Source of the DNA: Bigelowiella natans CCMP2755
Lineage: Eukaryota > Cercozoa > Chlorarachniophyceae
DNA: 63,138 bases
Direction: 5' to 3'
NCBI GenBank assembly: GCA_000320545.1
Contig: ADNK01003183.1
Coordinates: forward strand, 1 to 63,138
Within the stretch, counting starts at the first letter, position 1. Every line of letters begins with the position of its first letter. Positions 36,327 to 47,858 of the stretch are shown here, one piece after another. The notes beneath the pieces were generated by a model. The model had not been told where the DNA came from. It saw only the letters and a list, made by a program, of their open reading frames with translations, and did not search any database. The position numbers and the translations under genes are program-made.

Positions 36327-37491
36327 TATCGATTAAACGGTAAATCATCCTCGTAATCATATACATATATGTATATATATATATATATATATGTACATAT
36401 TAGGCTGCGCACCTGATTCATCTCTTTTGGCATCTGCAGGTAACACCGTACGATAGAAGCAATGTAGCAGGGAGGAGTGGGTGGTGGGGCGGGGGAGACG
36501 GTGAAACAGGGCAAATCGTTAGATTGAGAACGATATATCGTAGAGATATTAGACTCAGCTTAATGATACAATCCCTCAGAGGACTTCAGTTTCAAACAGA
36601 ATACAATTAATTGTAACTCTCATTATTCTTCTTCTTCTTCCTCCTCCTCCTTTATCCTCCTCCTCCTCACCGTGGCTTTAGAGGACTTGAGAATCACGCG
36701 CATCAGCTGGTCTATCCTTGCTTTTTTCTCCCGGATTTCCTGCAGTCGTTGAGCGTTTTGTTAGTTAAAGGCGCGAGAAGACTTGAGAGCGTTTGTGCTG
36801 GTGTGAGGAGGGCCGCGCATTGGTAGTAATGCTACTGTGTTCTCTATTGACGTTAGATATATCGTGTTTTTACGGTGATACTTACGCTTTGCTTATCCGA
36901 GGGAGTGTCTCCATCTTGCGTGTGGTGAGAGAGCATGAGAGCGCATAGGAACGACGATGAGAGGGGAGGAGGGGGGGGGGGAGATCGAATGACGTTAAGT
37001 AGCGAAGGAGCACGAATACTCACTATTTGGAAAGGGAAGAGGAGGTATTATTCTATCACTTGTCGTGACCATCAGCTACTCGAATTGTTTCCAATCTTTG
37101 GTGATTATCTTCTTATTCTTTCATGCCAATTCAAACTGGGGATGGGGGGGGCGCACCTGTTTTGGCACCATGAATCGTGTGTGTCTTTCCAGCAGACGTC
37201 TGTCCGTAGGCGAAGAGACAACCTATAGCGAAACGACGGAGCATGCATGGACGAGTAAGCATTGGGAGAGCAGCAGGAGAACAAGGATAGAGTAGGAAGG
37301 AGGGGGGGGGGGGATTTTTTGTTATGAGGGGGGAGAGAGAGAGAGAGAGCGCGCGAAAGGTTTATCAACTCATTGACCAAACATTGGACTCGTTGTGTTG
37401 TGTGTGTACGCAGTCTCACCGTGGTAGCCTTTCATCACGAAGTCAACCACTTTCTGTATTCAATACAACCCCATAGAATCAATCAGCAATT

Positions 37492-37533
<42 letters not shown>

Positions 37534-38504
37534 TAGTAAATATTGAGGGATGAACCCCCATCTATCTTACACCAATATGCGACGATGGTAGCTTAATCCC
37601 AAAGGTGAAACAGCAGCAGCAGAAGAAGAAGAAGATCATGTGCTATGACTCAGTGTACCGTGCCAACATAGTCATGGATATCTTCGTTGTTCTCTTCCGG
37701 CAAGAATATCTTATCGAATCGGAAATTCATTGCCTGGTATATTTGCGATTGTAATTCAGTTCTAGCGCTTTGAAATTCTCAGAAGGATGAAAAGCGGGAG
37801 TTGAATAGACGTCACTACAATTTTTTCCCGCCCCCTTCCACCCTTGTTCTCCATGAAACAGACACAAAGCTCGCACTCAACTCAACCTCCTTCTTTTTGC
37901 TCTTCCGCTTCGATTCTCTGTGATGATCCAATGGATAGAAAAAAAAAACTATTAGCGATCTTGCTCGCAGGATAGTCAGGCAGCGCAGCGCAGAATTTGC
38001 AGTGTAAGAAAACGACACGATTGGCTGCTGTTTCGGGCGGTAAATGATCGAAGGGATTTCTACAACGCTACAAAATCCATTCATTGAAAATTATTGGGTG
38101 GTGTATTGATGCGCTCATTACTTGTCCTTATCCCATGGAATGTATGTTTGGAAGATTTCATCGTTGCCGTAGGACCAGGCTGGGGTATGTGTCGGGGAGT
38201 ACGGGGGGGCGGGGCGGGGGGATTAATGGAAGCATACCCCATGGCAAAGATTAGTGGTGATACTCTCAAACTGATTTTATTCATGATTATACAACAATAT
38301 CTAATGCACATGCATAAAATACAGGTTACCGTCAACTTGCTTCGTTCGTTTCTCCAAAGCATTCAGCGGCCTCACCCTAACGCACACGTTTACCCTAACG
38401 TTTTGTGAGGTCGGCTGCGGAGAGCTAATATCACGTTTCCCCAGGGACGATCTCGGCGTTCGAGGAACTGAACCTTTCGAAGAGCTAACGACATAATCAT
38501 CCAT
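33812..38504 (-). CDS. Kinesin-like protein with truncated motor domain and coiled-coil tail
   Basis: The start is ATG 38504. Exon 1 (38504-38330) encodes a Ser/Pro-rich leader, then VRVNVCVRVRPLNALEKR, the first strand of a kinesin motor. Later exons give WSYGNDEIFQTYIPWD (about 38183), NFRFDKIFLPEEN (about 37735-37660), KVVDFVMKGYHG (about 37459) and CLFAYGQTSAGKTHTIHG (about 37223-37155), the nucleotide P-loop GQTSAGKT. All join in phase. The next exons are short and helical: DGDTPSDKQS (about 36914-36886), EIREKKARIDQLMR (about 36741-36680), MPKEMNQ, then 36220-36155, 35517-35440, 35060-35000, 34917-34840 (EISRLNKENEELRRMN), 34243-34155 and a last exon ending PAPFRLFD with stop at 33814-33812. 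Switch I (NxxSSRSH) and switch II (DLAGSE) were not found and there is no room for them after the P-loop exon. The last exon has about nine threonines coded by a microsatellite. Confidence 0.75.
33888..33915. repeat. Coding GTA/TAC microsatellite (poly-threonine)
   Basis: Nine GTA units on the plus strand read as ACT/ACC threonine codons in the last exon of the kinesin-like gene. Confidence 0.75.
35222..35296. repeat. Compound AT/GT microsatellite in a kinesin-gene intron
   Basis: (AT)n at 35222-35259 passes into (GT)n at 35262-35296. Confidence 0.9.
35389..35439. repeat. CA/GT microsatellite that includes a splice donor
   Basis: On the minus strand the exon end CTCCAAG is followed directly by GTGTGTGTGTGT, so the donor GT is the first repeat unit. 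Confidence 0.8.
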
Positions 38505-39468
38505 AAATTAGCTCAAACACCTTCGATATTACTGTGTTGGGTTGACTAGAGTGCTGCCCCACCTCCTTGACATGGCTGATTTCTTCTCTTCGTTAACGCG
38601 CGCCCGTCTTGATTCCCCGAGCACTTCCGGAGCCCACTAAAGTCGTAAGTGTCTCCCCCCCCCCCTCCCTTTGCCTTCGACCACTTCTACCGGCCAGAGG
38701 AGTTTCCGAGAGCGTTGATATGCAAGGAGTGACGTTCCTGTGTGTAAGTTGTTTAGCTTGAGCGGAAATAAAGATCCCATGTTCGTAAAAACCTTTCGCA
38801 ATTTCCCTCCCCTATTCACTCTTCTGCGCTTCATTATTTTTGCGAGGGTTTGCTAAGCTCATAACCTACTGCGTATACCTATGCCGGCCCCCCAATGTGC
38901 CTACCTTCTGACCGTGATAGGGTTACGATGATCTGCGAACGTCGGTCTACGAGATGAGAACGCGACATCAGATAAATGGGAAATTTTGAATATTTTGCCC
39001 TCAGCTTGATGCATTTTTCTCCTGTACCCGGTACTGGCCGGTACTGCATCCAGGAACGTTGCATGCTGCATCTCCATTTCTCCATTGTGCGTCTCAACGG
39101 AAATCAAGGAAATCCTCAGAAATGGCATGCTTTTTTTTAGGGAGACTTTGTAACGTCTTCGAGCGGCGAGAAAATGCTGCGTGTATATGCCGTTCTATAG
39201 GTGCGACATGGTATATTTACGCTTTCCCTTTGTTATCTCCATGTCATCTCGGTGACCGGTACACGCTCCGAAATCAACGTGCCTGATCACATAGTTCAGA
39301 CCCCTGCCGCCGGAAGAAGCGAAGAGAGCATTGGGGTGCAACCACGCACACACACGAACACATGAAGAAAAGAATGAGGAGATCAGATTGGGGACCTTGC
39401 GAATTGTGGTCTAATGTGATGCTGCTGCTGCGACTCGGTTGAATTCGAAACGTGCTGTGCTGTAGGGT
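38505..39468. other. Divergent promoter region, kinesin-like gene and alcohol dehydrogenase
   Basis: 964 bp separate the two starts. Short frames on both strands have no splice support. Poly-C occurs at about 38656. Nothing else is recognised. Confidence 0.45.
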
Positions 39469-42020
39469 ATGGCTGAAGAGAAGCAGCTCACGGCGAAGGC
39501 TTGGGCAGTTGAGGATGGAAAGGTACCGTGAGCCCTTATTCGACATGATTAAAGAATGAAGCTCCCTAGAATTATGTCGGGGTTCGAATGGTATTCCCCG
39601 CTTGTGACTTAATATCCTCTTTGAATAGCTCGGAATGCTGACACAGAAGGACGTCAGCCTTCCTCCGCTCAAGCCGCAGGATGTGGAGGTCAAGATTATC
39701 TGCTCTGGTGTATGCAGCAGCGACCTCGCGGCCGTTCACGGCAAGTTCCCCAAAGCGGCATATCCTTTTCCTATATTTCCTGGCCACGAGGGAGTCGGTG
39801 TTGTTACGGAGGTTGGTTCCGAAGTGAAGCACGTTGCAAAGGGCGATCGTGTGGGCCTCGGCGTCTATCGCTACGGTGCTTCTTGCCGCACTCTCTTTGA
39901 AGATGACAAGTTTACATTGAGACTTCTCTTTAAAAAAAAGGGGGAAAGCTGATATTTGAGAAAAATATTGGATTTGTAATGCGTCTCCTTGTTCTCTCTC
40001 TCTCTCTCTCTCTCTCTCCCTCTCTCTCTCCAATCTCTAGACTGTCACCATGTAACATTTACTACCTTGCGAAGATGCATGGATCGGATTGTGATTGCTC
40101 AATGATGTATGTTAAGGTTGCAAGGCGTGCATCGCATGTACGAATGGCAAAGATAACTTGTGCCCATCCAAGGCAAGAGAAAACACACAACACCGGAATC
40201 CCCTTCTCTTCCTTTCTTCGACGTATAAAATTACATATAGAATATAACAGGCACAAAAAGTGCCAAAGAAGGGAGAGATTTGGTGAATATATACAGTATA
40301 TGTTCTTCTAGGTTTTGATGTATATGTTGAACAATGTTGGCTCTTTCTCCACGCACTGCCGAATCAGCTCTCAATACGCTTTCAAGGTCTTCAAAACCTG
40401 TCACAACCAACGCCATCATTCATCTCCACTATCTTATCAGAAACCATCATCATTATCATCATCGTCATCATAATCATCATCAGATTCCAGATTCAATTGA
40501 GTCTGAGCACGCAGGGCCTTTGATGTGTGCTGGATTAACGACGTTTGCGCCCTTCATCGAGCATGATATAGAACCGGGATCCAAGGTCACAACGCAGACT
40601 GAGGAAGGGGCCGGAGAGGAAAACAAACAAGAAAGAAAGAGCGGGGGGGGGGGGAGGGAGAATAAGATGAAAGCAACATGTGTTGATTCAATTCCACGGT
40701 TCATTTGTTTGTTATTCTCCCGTGCAGATTGGTATTGTAGGCATCGGAGGCTTAGGACATCTTTCCATACAATTCGCTAGCAAATGGGGATGCGAGGTAT
40801 TATTGTGCAACAGCACCATCATTGAAATGTGTTCTGCATTACTCATTTACATCGTTCTCACTCCTGAGTAGGTGTTTGCTCTGAGCGGTTCCAAGCACAA
40901 GGAAGACAGTGTCAAGAAGCTCGGGGCGCATCATTTCGTCAACACGAGAATAGACGGAGCTCTTAAGAAGGTGCGGAGAACCTTGATAGAGAACACTATA
41001 CAAACGACCACAGAGTGGGAGAGAGGGAGAGGGAGCTGGAAATAGAGTAATCTGAGAACAATGAATCGTCACTTTTTGCGTCATTCTAATCCGTTTCGAG
41101 CAAGGACTTCATGCCTCTCTCACGAAGATATTGTGGTAAACTCATCCTATTCTTCGTACAGCTTACGGGAAAGCTGGATTATATAATGATGACCGCGAGC
41201 GGTCCAAAGGTCGACTGGGCGGGCATGATTAATGCCCTTGCTCCTGGAGGTGTGCACGAGTGTTTTCTGTGTCAAAAGCCGCTACTGCACAGTGCTACCT
41301 GTTTTTTTTGTTGTCATCACTTATGAACCGCCTTTTCTAATTCCGCAGGAAAGTTAATTCTAATGGGAATCAACGCGCCAACACCAGTATTAAATTAGAT
41401 ATTTTGCAGTAAATGTACAAATTTAAGATGAAGATTATGTAAGAGGTATGTGGATAATGCTGTCAAAAGGACTAACTGGTAGCAACCATATAGTTAGGCT
41501 TTGCTGGAAAGACATTAATCCGTTCGGCTCATGATTTTTTTGTCGATACAACATGCATTGCGCCATTGAAAACACTGTTGCCCTCTCAGGTCCCTATTCC
41601 ACTGCTGTCGCTTATCCTGGGACAACGTGCCATCGTCGGCAGCGCAGCTGGATCTTCCGGGGTAGCTACGACTTCTGTTCTGAATACCTCAACAGAATGA
41701 AGAAATGAATCGCAATGAGCTTCTATTTTTCCTGCCTGTATTCGATCATGCAGGTCGCTACGAAGATGCTAAAGTTCGCCGCCTTCCACGGCATCAAGCC
41801 GATGGTGGAGAAATTTCCTTTCAAGGAAATCAACGAAGTTATCAAAAAGGTAGTATCAGATCTCCGGAGTTCTCGGAATTAAGCATTTTCCGCAAATCAC
41901 GAGTCACTATTCAACATGCCCGCGTAGGTTGCCGCGGGAAAAGTCATGTACCGCGCAGTTTGTGTCCATGAAGGCAATGACTCCCAGGCCGTGGAAGCTG
42001 ACGAGAAGAATGACAGTTGA
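39469..42020 (+). CDS. Zinc-dependent alcohol dehydrogenase, CAD/YahK type
   Basis: Twelve exons join exactly to 362 codons plus stop: 39469-39522, 39629-39875, 40117-40172, 40312-40386, 40484-40585, 40728-40796, 40872-40970, 41162-41249, 41349-41386, 41590-41661, 41754-41849, 41928-42020. Catalytic zinc ligands are visible in CSGVCSSD and GHEGVG, and CAGLTT supplies the third cysteine. The structural zinc site is [15 protein letters not shown] (exon 3). The nucleotide fold starts at [16 protein letters not shown], the GxGGxG NAD(P) motif. The end, [21 protein letters not shown], is typical of cinnamyl-alcohol-dehydrogenase-like MDR enzymes, which reduce aldehydes with NADPH. Length is normal for the family and no targeting peptide is evident ([12 protein letters not shown]). 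Intron 3 starts with GC (AAG|GCAAGA). Intron 4 ends in an ATC repeat that supplies its CAG acceptor. The substrate is unknown. Confidence 0.93.
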
Positions 42021-44234
42021 TCTGGGTGCATGCTGCCGCAATGGCGATGATGATTTCAAGCAGAGACAGAAAATGATTTTTGGCGAAGAAAATCATCAAT
42101 GAACATGCTCTCAACATTGACATCGTCTCTGCGCACATTCATCGCCCATTGCGGGCACTGAATGGAGGCCATGGGGCTCTAGTTGTGCATGTAGTGAGCA
42201 CATCTGTGGTCAGGTGCACGTGTGCGCTCGCCTGTTCATGTGTTGATGTTTCACATGTGCATGGCATTGCAAAAACTCACGTTTTCATTTGAATGTGTGT
42301 TGTGCTTTGTTGCGTTTGCAGAGCACTCATTGGTTTTCTGGGTTGATGCGTTTCTGGCACCCATCGCACACCTCATGAATCTCCTTTTTCGTTTTCTTGA
42401 CGAACGTGATCAGGTTGAGCCTCGAACAACTCGAAACCAAAAAAACCTGTTTGACACATGGACAATTGCAAGGTTGATTTTTGATTGTGAGTGCAGTGAA
42501 GCATGCCTTCAGTTTGGAACACTCTGCTTCCGACTTCAAAAACGTTCAAAGCAACGCCATCCGATTCGGATGTCATTGCACCCTTCACCGTGCAGTTCAG
42601 ACAACTTTGTCCTGAACTCTTTCCTCCAAAACTTTGATTGACGACGTTCGCTCTTTCCACTGAACAAACGTGTTCCGTGAGTTGCGAACGTGCTGGCACG
42701 TTCGCAACACAACTTGTTGAACACCACTTTTGCATTGTGAATTGAAGTGAGGTTTTGAGTTGGAACTGGCTAGCTGGACCTCAAGGTTGTGTTTTCAACC
42801 ACACGTTGCTTGAAGTGCCGACGATGTGTTTTTTGCAAAACGTGTCAAAGAAAAAGGTGCGAATGCGCACCGAAAAATTGATCACAAAACTTTGATTTTT
42901 CGGTCGGTGACGACTTTCGCAATTTCACCGCAACCACAGATGTGAGAGGAAATCACTCACTTGGCGCCTTGCAAGAGGGTGCTCTGGAGCATCGTGGGCT
43001 CCGCAGCACACTTCAGAAACGTTCGATTGTGCACGCCCAACTGCGCTCACTCACGAACCTCATCGTGCCAAAGCAAGGGTGCGGTGAGTTCAACTGGGAA
43101 CGTGAGGGGTTCAGTTTTGCGGAGTGTTCAGAACGTGAGACGGGGTTCGGGTGACAGACTTGCACTTTCAATTGGAACTCGCAGCTAGCATTGTTCACGT
43201 CACTGACCACACCACGTTTGTGTCACCTCTCAGGAAAGTGCACTGTTTTGGACTCTGTCTGGTGCCTCTCTCGCACGACAAATCCGAACAACTGTTGGCA
43301 GCTGCACGTCAAACAGCCCACCGAAGCAGGCAAGCGGGCCAAACGGAAGGTGTTGGAGTGCTTTGCACTCAGCGCGCGAAGTGCATGCTTGTGGCAGCAG
43401 CAGCAACGCCAGCGGGCGTTTGCAGGCTGCGACAAGCAGTGAGCAACAGGCTGCCAGTGCAGGCGAGTTCTGTGCCTGCGACAAGGGCAGCACAGCGCTG
43501 CAGCTGCTTTGTGTCAGCAAAGGAAGTGGGCGCATCTTCCTTCCTTTCTGCAGCACGATGTCGTGCACGCAGTTCAGGTGTTTTCTCCTGATTAGCTTGA
43601 CGATGCCTGACTTGTGCTGCGCATGCACGTGTGCAAAAGGTCAAACATCGTCACAGAATTGAGACATCCAACTGTCCCATTGTGCCCTCTCTGGCTCTCC
43701 AGCTCTGCTGCCGCCACTTGTGCAAGCTGATCTCCCCTCCCCAAGTCAAACTTCCAACAGAAGAAGCACGACGTGCACGCGCTGAAGAACATCGAGCGCC
43801 GCCAAGTCGCGAACCAAAAAGTGTTGAACACACTTGCCGCGTCAGTGTTCTCCCCGGACGATGGGAAGGAAACGTTGGGTCTGAAACTTGGTGAGTGGGT
43901 TGAAAACAGCGCCATTGCAAGTGCAAGGTCCAATGAGCACGCCAAGGCGTCTCAACACAAGTCCAAACAAGGCATTTGACGTCACCTTCGCACACTTCAA
44001 CGTGTCAAACTTGAATTCTTCATCGTTGCTTTCATCGATGCGCCTGGAACGACTCATCGCAGTTTTCTTTGACCTTGCACGTTCGCAAATTGAAGCTGTG
44101 CTGCAGTGCACGTGAACATCGTAAATTGCAGCATCGCCATCTACACATCGCATCTACGAGCCAATTGCGCTGTGAAAGTTTGGAGTGGAATCCGCGCATG
44201 CCTGCCGGGATTCAATTTCCAATGGGCACCCACA
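42021..44234. other. TGCA-rich island left of the retrotransposon
   Basis: About 42080 to 44234 has the odd word composition of the other islands: GAACGTG, TTGCAC, GCGAAC and GTGCACG words and short open frames in every register. No splice pattern or recognised protein was found. It continues on the far side of the retrotransposon at 49947. Confidence 0.5.
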
Positions 44235-44560
44235 TGTAGCGCGTACCACTACGCGGGCACAAGTCACGTGCGACAACAAAGGGGTTGTCGCGGATATAGA
44301 ATATAGATAACGTAGATATTAATACAGCATAGGCACGTGGGTTCCGGCGGGACTCATGGCAGCACACCGGAAGTGTGCTGCCCCACGTGCGGCGGCATTC
44401 GCGAAAGCTTCGCGAATGATTACGCAGTGCACGATTTAATAAAAATATAATCTTTAATAAAAATAAACACAACTCTTCAAAAGGAAGCAAACGTGCCTTT
44501 CCCCCCCCCTGCCTACTTGTGCACGTAGCGCCTCGGCCTGTGAACACCTTACGCGCAACA
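44235..44560 (+). repeat. 5' LTR, 326 bp
   Basis: It begins TGTAGCGCGTA and ends TACGCGCAACA, so its ends form an imperfect inverted repeat. Inside are two hairpins: 44360-44380 (CAGCACAC stem) and 44397-44417 (ATTCGCGAA stem, AGC loop). An AATAAAAATA-type stretch near 44437-44465 may be the polyadenylation region. Confidence 0.93.
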
Positions 44561-44599
44561 ACCTTTGGCTTCCACACACGGGAAACGATTTGACTAACA

Positions 44600-46018
44600 A
44601 TGTCACAGCAGCTAGAAGAACAGCAGGACTTTGGCTCGCAGGCCGTGCAAGGGCACGAGCAGAAACAGGAAAGGAAGGGCGATACGGACGCTAAGGAAGG
44701 AGGAGGAACACCTCCACAGGCACCGCCGGGACCAGCACCCGGGATTAAGAAAGCAGATGCAGCAGCAGAGGCACTGGAGAACTTCTACGAGGCGGACGAC
44801 GAGGACGTGGCCGCCGAAAGCAAGAAGGTCGTAATGGCATTACGAGCCTTGCGACCCAGGGCGAGCAACTACGCCAAACTGAAAGTATCGATAGAATACA
44901 AGTATCAGACACATGATGTTTGGGCAGCTATCATGCAGGACATCATGGATTACGAAGCAGACTTACCTCCAGAGTGGGCAGCTTTGTTTAGGAACGACGG
45001 GGGTCTGGGCGCCTCGCGGGGGACGACCCAGAGCACCGTCAAGCAGCAGCAGCCGGTACAGCGGAACACCCAGTTCATGTCTGTTAAAACAGCACCGGTT
45101 ATGATAACGAAATACAACGGGAAAAGAGGTGAGGCAAGGAGGTGGTGGAAGAACGCTAGGAGTATACTCTGCGACTTTACCCCTAACCCCACCGAAAACG
45201 ACAAGCTCAAATGGCTAGCTATAATAAAGCAAGCCATGGACCTTTACGAGACAGGCAGGACCCGGATCAGGCAGCTAGAGAAAATACACACTACAGTTAG
45301 TGGGCTACGAGACGTTGAGGCGATAATGAAGGCTTTTGTAAATGAACAGGATGCTAACTCCCTACCCCAGGCTATTAGAAAATACAGAGCAATGATGCAG
45401 CATGAGAGAGAACCTGTTAGAGACTTTGCCACGCGCTTCCAGGATATGATCGACGAACTACATGATTTTAATTACAACACAGGTGATGATCAGGCAAGGT
45501 TTGAAGAGTTCAAGTTAAAGATAAAGGAATCCACTTACGTTACGGAGAAAGGCTACACCACGATGGAGGCAGCAGTGCAGGCTATATCCCTACGCGAGCA
45601 GGAGCAGGACCGCAAGTTTACCAGCCCTAAGGTACCTGGCATAGGAAACATTAACGCTATTAAGCCGCAGCGAGACTGGTACAAGGACAGGGAAGGTAAC
45701 CGACGTTGCGGATACTGCTCACGTAAAGGGAAACACACCGCTAAAGACTGCAGAGACAGGAAAGAAGGACGACCCAGGATGACGATCAGGCAGCTCAACG
45801 AACACTACGAGAAGTTAAAGAGAAAGAAAGGCAGAGGACAAGGATATAACAACAGCAAATGGCAAGGCAGCAACAACGGGAAGAACAATAAATATAAGAA
45901 CAAAAAGCAGAACAGTATCAATGCTATACAGCAGCAGATAAACGGAATATTAGATCACCTTAAGCAGGCGCCGACGAAGACAGCAGTACCAGCAACGCAG
46001 ACCAAGACAAGCCCATGA
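44600..46018 (+). CDS. gag: Gag-like nucleocapsid polyprotein
   Basis: A 472-residue frame starts 40 bp after the LTR. The N-terminus is Gln/Glu-rich and disordered. A retrotransposon-Gag helical core follows (about residues 160-350, with ARRWWKNARSI and REPVRDFATRFQDMID). A single zinc knuckle CGYCSRKGKHTAKDC (C-x2-C-x4-H-x4-C, about residues 370-385) is followed by a basic Lys/Asn/Gln tail that should bind RNA. This layout packages element RNA into particles. The stop codon overlaps the start of the next frame as ATGA. The frame is intact, unlike pol. Confidence 0.88.
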   Translation: MSQQLEEQQDFGSQAVQGHEQKQERKGDTDAKEGGGTPPQAPPGPAPGIKKADAAAEALENFYEADDEDVAAESKKVVMALRALRPRASNYAKLKVSIEYKYQTHDVWAAIMQDIMDYEADLPPEWAALFRNDGGLGASRGTTQSTVKQQQPVQRNTQFMSVKTAPVMITKYNGKRGEARRWWKNARSILCDFTPNPTENDKLKWLAIIKQAMDLYETGRTRIRQLEKIHTTVSGLRDVEAIMKAFVNEQDANSLPQAIRKYRAMMQHEREPVRDFATRFQDMIDELHDFNYNTGDDQARFEEFKLKIKESTYVTEKGYTTMEAAVQAISLREQEQDRKFTSPKVPGIGNINAIKPQRDWYKDREGNRRCGYCSRKGKHTAKDCRDRKEGRPRMTIRQLNEHYEKLKRKKGRGQGYNNSKWQGSNNGKNNKYKNKKQNSINAIQQQINGILDHLKQAPTKTAVPATQTKTSP

Positions 46019-46614
46019 CCCTAGACGACATAAAGAACTTAGGAGTATGCAACATTAATGACGAAGACGCTAACAGGACTATCAAAGTTGCTATGACCAA
46101 GGTTAAAGTTAAAGACAGCTACGGAGACTACAAGAAACTACCTGCCCTTTGGGATAGTGGCAGCATGCCGAAGTCCTTCATAAGCCTAAGCACAGTAAGA
46201 AGGTTAGGACTATTGGATCAAGTGACTAAGAAAGAACGTAAATATGCTCAAGCAGACGGAAGCTCTTCCATGAAGACCGTCGGTGAGCTAATGCTAAAGC
46301 TACAGATACCTGGCAGCGACGCGGAGACCCAAATCAAGACCCGAGTAGCCATGACTTTATCCATGGAACTACTCCTCGGACAGGATGCCCTAGAAAAATT
46401 AGGGGGGATCATATCATTCTACAATCACAAGATATACTTTGCTAAGTTGCCAAAGAAGTCAGGCAGGACCATCAGCCAGAACATGATACGGCTTGACGAG
46501 TGGACCTCTGAGTCAAGCGTTAATGCGTTAGAGTTTATGGACCTAGCGGACAACAAGCTACCTACACCTACCGAGCTACGGAAGAAGAACCCCGGCAGAC
46601 CATCCGACAGATAA
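46015..46614 (+). CDS. Retropepsin-like aspartic protease region
   Basis: The frame begins at the ATG of the ATGA overlap with gag, one base back in register. It has the active-site segment ALWDSGSMPKSF (D-S-G) about 45 residues in and the later hydrophobic LLLGQDALEKLG strand that replaces the usual ILG motif. The protease cleaves the element polyprotein. The frame ends at 46614, about 40 bp after its homology to the following reverse-transcriptase leader moves to the next register, so this stop results from a frame shift near 46575. Confidence 0.75.
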   Translation: MTLDDIKNLGVCNINDEDANRTIKVAMTKVKVKDSYGDYKKLPALWDSGSMPKSFISLSTVRRLGLLDQVTKKERKYAQADGSSSMKTVGELMLKLQIPGSDAETQIKTRVAMTLSMELLLGQDALEKLGGIISFYNHKIYFAKLPKKSGRTISQNMIRLDEWTSESSVNALEFMDLADNKLPTPTELRKKNPGRPSDR

Positions 46615-47858
46615 CGGAGCTACTGGACAAGACCCCCCCAGCTGATGATTGGGATATCGACAAAGGCAAAAAGTACATTAATAAAATATTAAACGAGAAG
46701 TACTCTGACATCACCAAGCCGACGACGAAGCCCTCCAGCAAGCTTACCCCAGTAAAGATCGAGCTAAAGAAGGGATACGAAGAGTGCATCATCAATGACC
46801 CAGAACATAGGCGACCGGAAGCGGACTGGGAAAAGATAGAGTGGCAGATCAATGAATGGGCAAAGGAAGGGAAGATAGAGCCAAGCAACTCACCATGGAA
46901 CGTGAGACATGTGCTAGCTAAGAAACCTACTTACCCTTTCTTCCGCCTGGCGCACAACTTCATCCGCCACAACCGAGTAATAAAGAGGATCCAGACACCT
47001 ACACCAAGGATAGATGACGTTATTGAACACGTCATAGGATACAAATACTACTCTTCCCTAGATAAAAATGAATCATACATGCAGACACCCATCCACAAAA
47101 CCTCCCGCCCCATTACCGCGTTCTCCAGCAGGCACAGGAAGTGGCACTTCGTCGTATTCCCTTACGGCCTAAGCATATCAGGGGATGCGTTCAGTAGTCA
47201 GAACTACAGGGCATACACACATGATGGGATGGCGTCTGTGTTGTGGGTGTTTGTGTTTGTGTATGTGGATGATGACATAATATGTACCAACACAGTCGTC
47301 GCTCAGATCTTCCTCCTGGAAAATATATTTATTAGGTTTGCACACTTCGATTTTACTATTAGACTGCAGAAGTGTACATTCCTAGCTACAAGAATCAAGT
47401 GGTGTGGATATTACCTGGAGCAAGGCCGCATCACCCCAAACCCCGAGAAAGTAGCAGCACTACAGCAAGCCCCTAAACCTAAGAATGCAAAGGAGTTAAA
47501 GTCATTCTTGCAGACTCCAGCTTGGATACTACGTAGGTTCTCCCCTACCTACGCTAGGACTGCAGCTGCTTTTACTACTGCTTACCGGAAGGAGAACTCT
47601 GTAGGCCTCAGCTTCGCTAAGGTGTGGGCCAAGGCTGGCCTTGATGCCCACTTCGATAACCTAATAAAGTTATGCAGCAACACCCTATTGAATGCTAAGC
47701 TAGACACTACTAGACCAGCTACCCTATGGACAGACTGGTCTAAGCTAGGTATGGCTGCTGTACTTACCCAAGACCAGCAGATCATACGGGTGTGGGGCAG
47801 GGCTGCACAGCAGCTGAGGCCAAGTACAGCCCTACAAAAGGAGAGTATAAAGCCATGA
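46576..47858 (+). CDS. Reverse transcriptase and start of RNase H
   Basis: Continuing in the next register after a shift near 46575, the segment has the leader (LTPVKIELKKG), the entry motif SNSPWNVRHVLAKK, SSLDKNESY with the first catalytic aspartate, FVVFPYGLSISGDAFSSQ and the YVDDD catalytic box (usually YxDD plus a hydrophobic residue). Thumb/connection (GRITPNPEKVAALQQ) and RNase H start (TLWTDWSKLGMAAVLTQ) follow. Near 47800 the register shifts again inside RNase H, giving a premature stop at 47858. The product would copy element RNA into DNA. As written the sequence cannot make a full enzyme without frameshifting. Confidence 0.8.

Noticed and set aside
39570-39610. tRNA-like B-box (GGGGTTCGAATGG)
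   Set aside because: It lies in alcohol dehydrogenase intron 1, with no matching A-box or cloverleaf stems. No convincing tRNA was found elsewhere.
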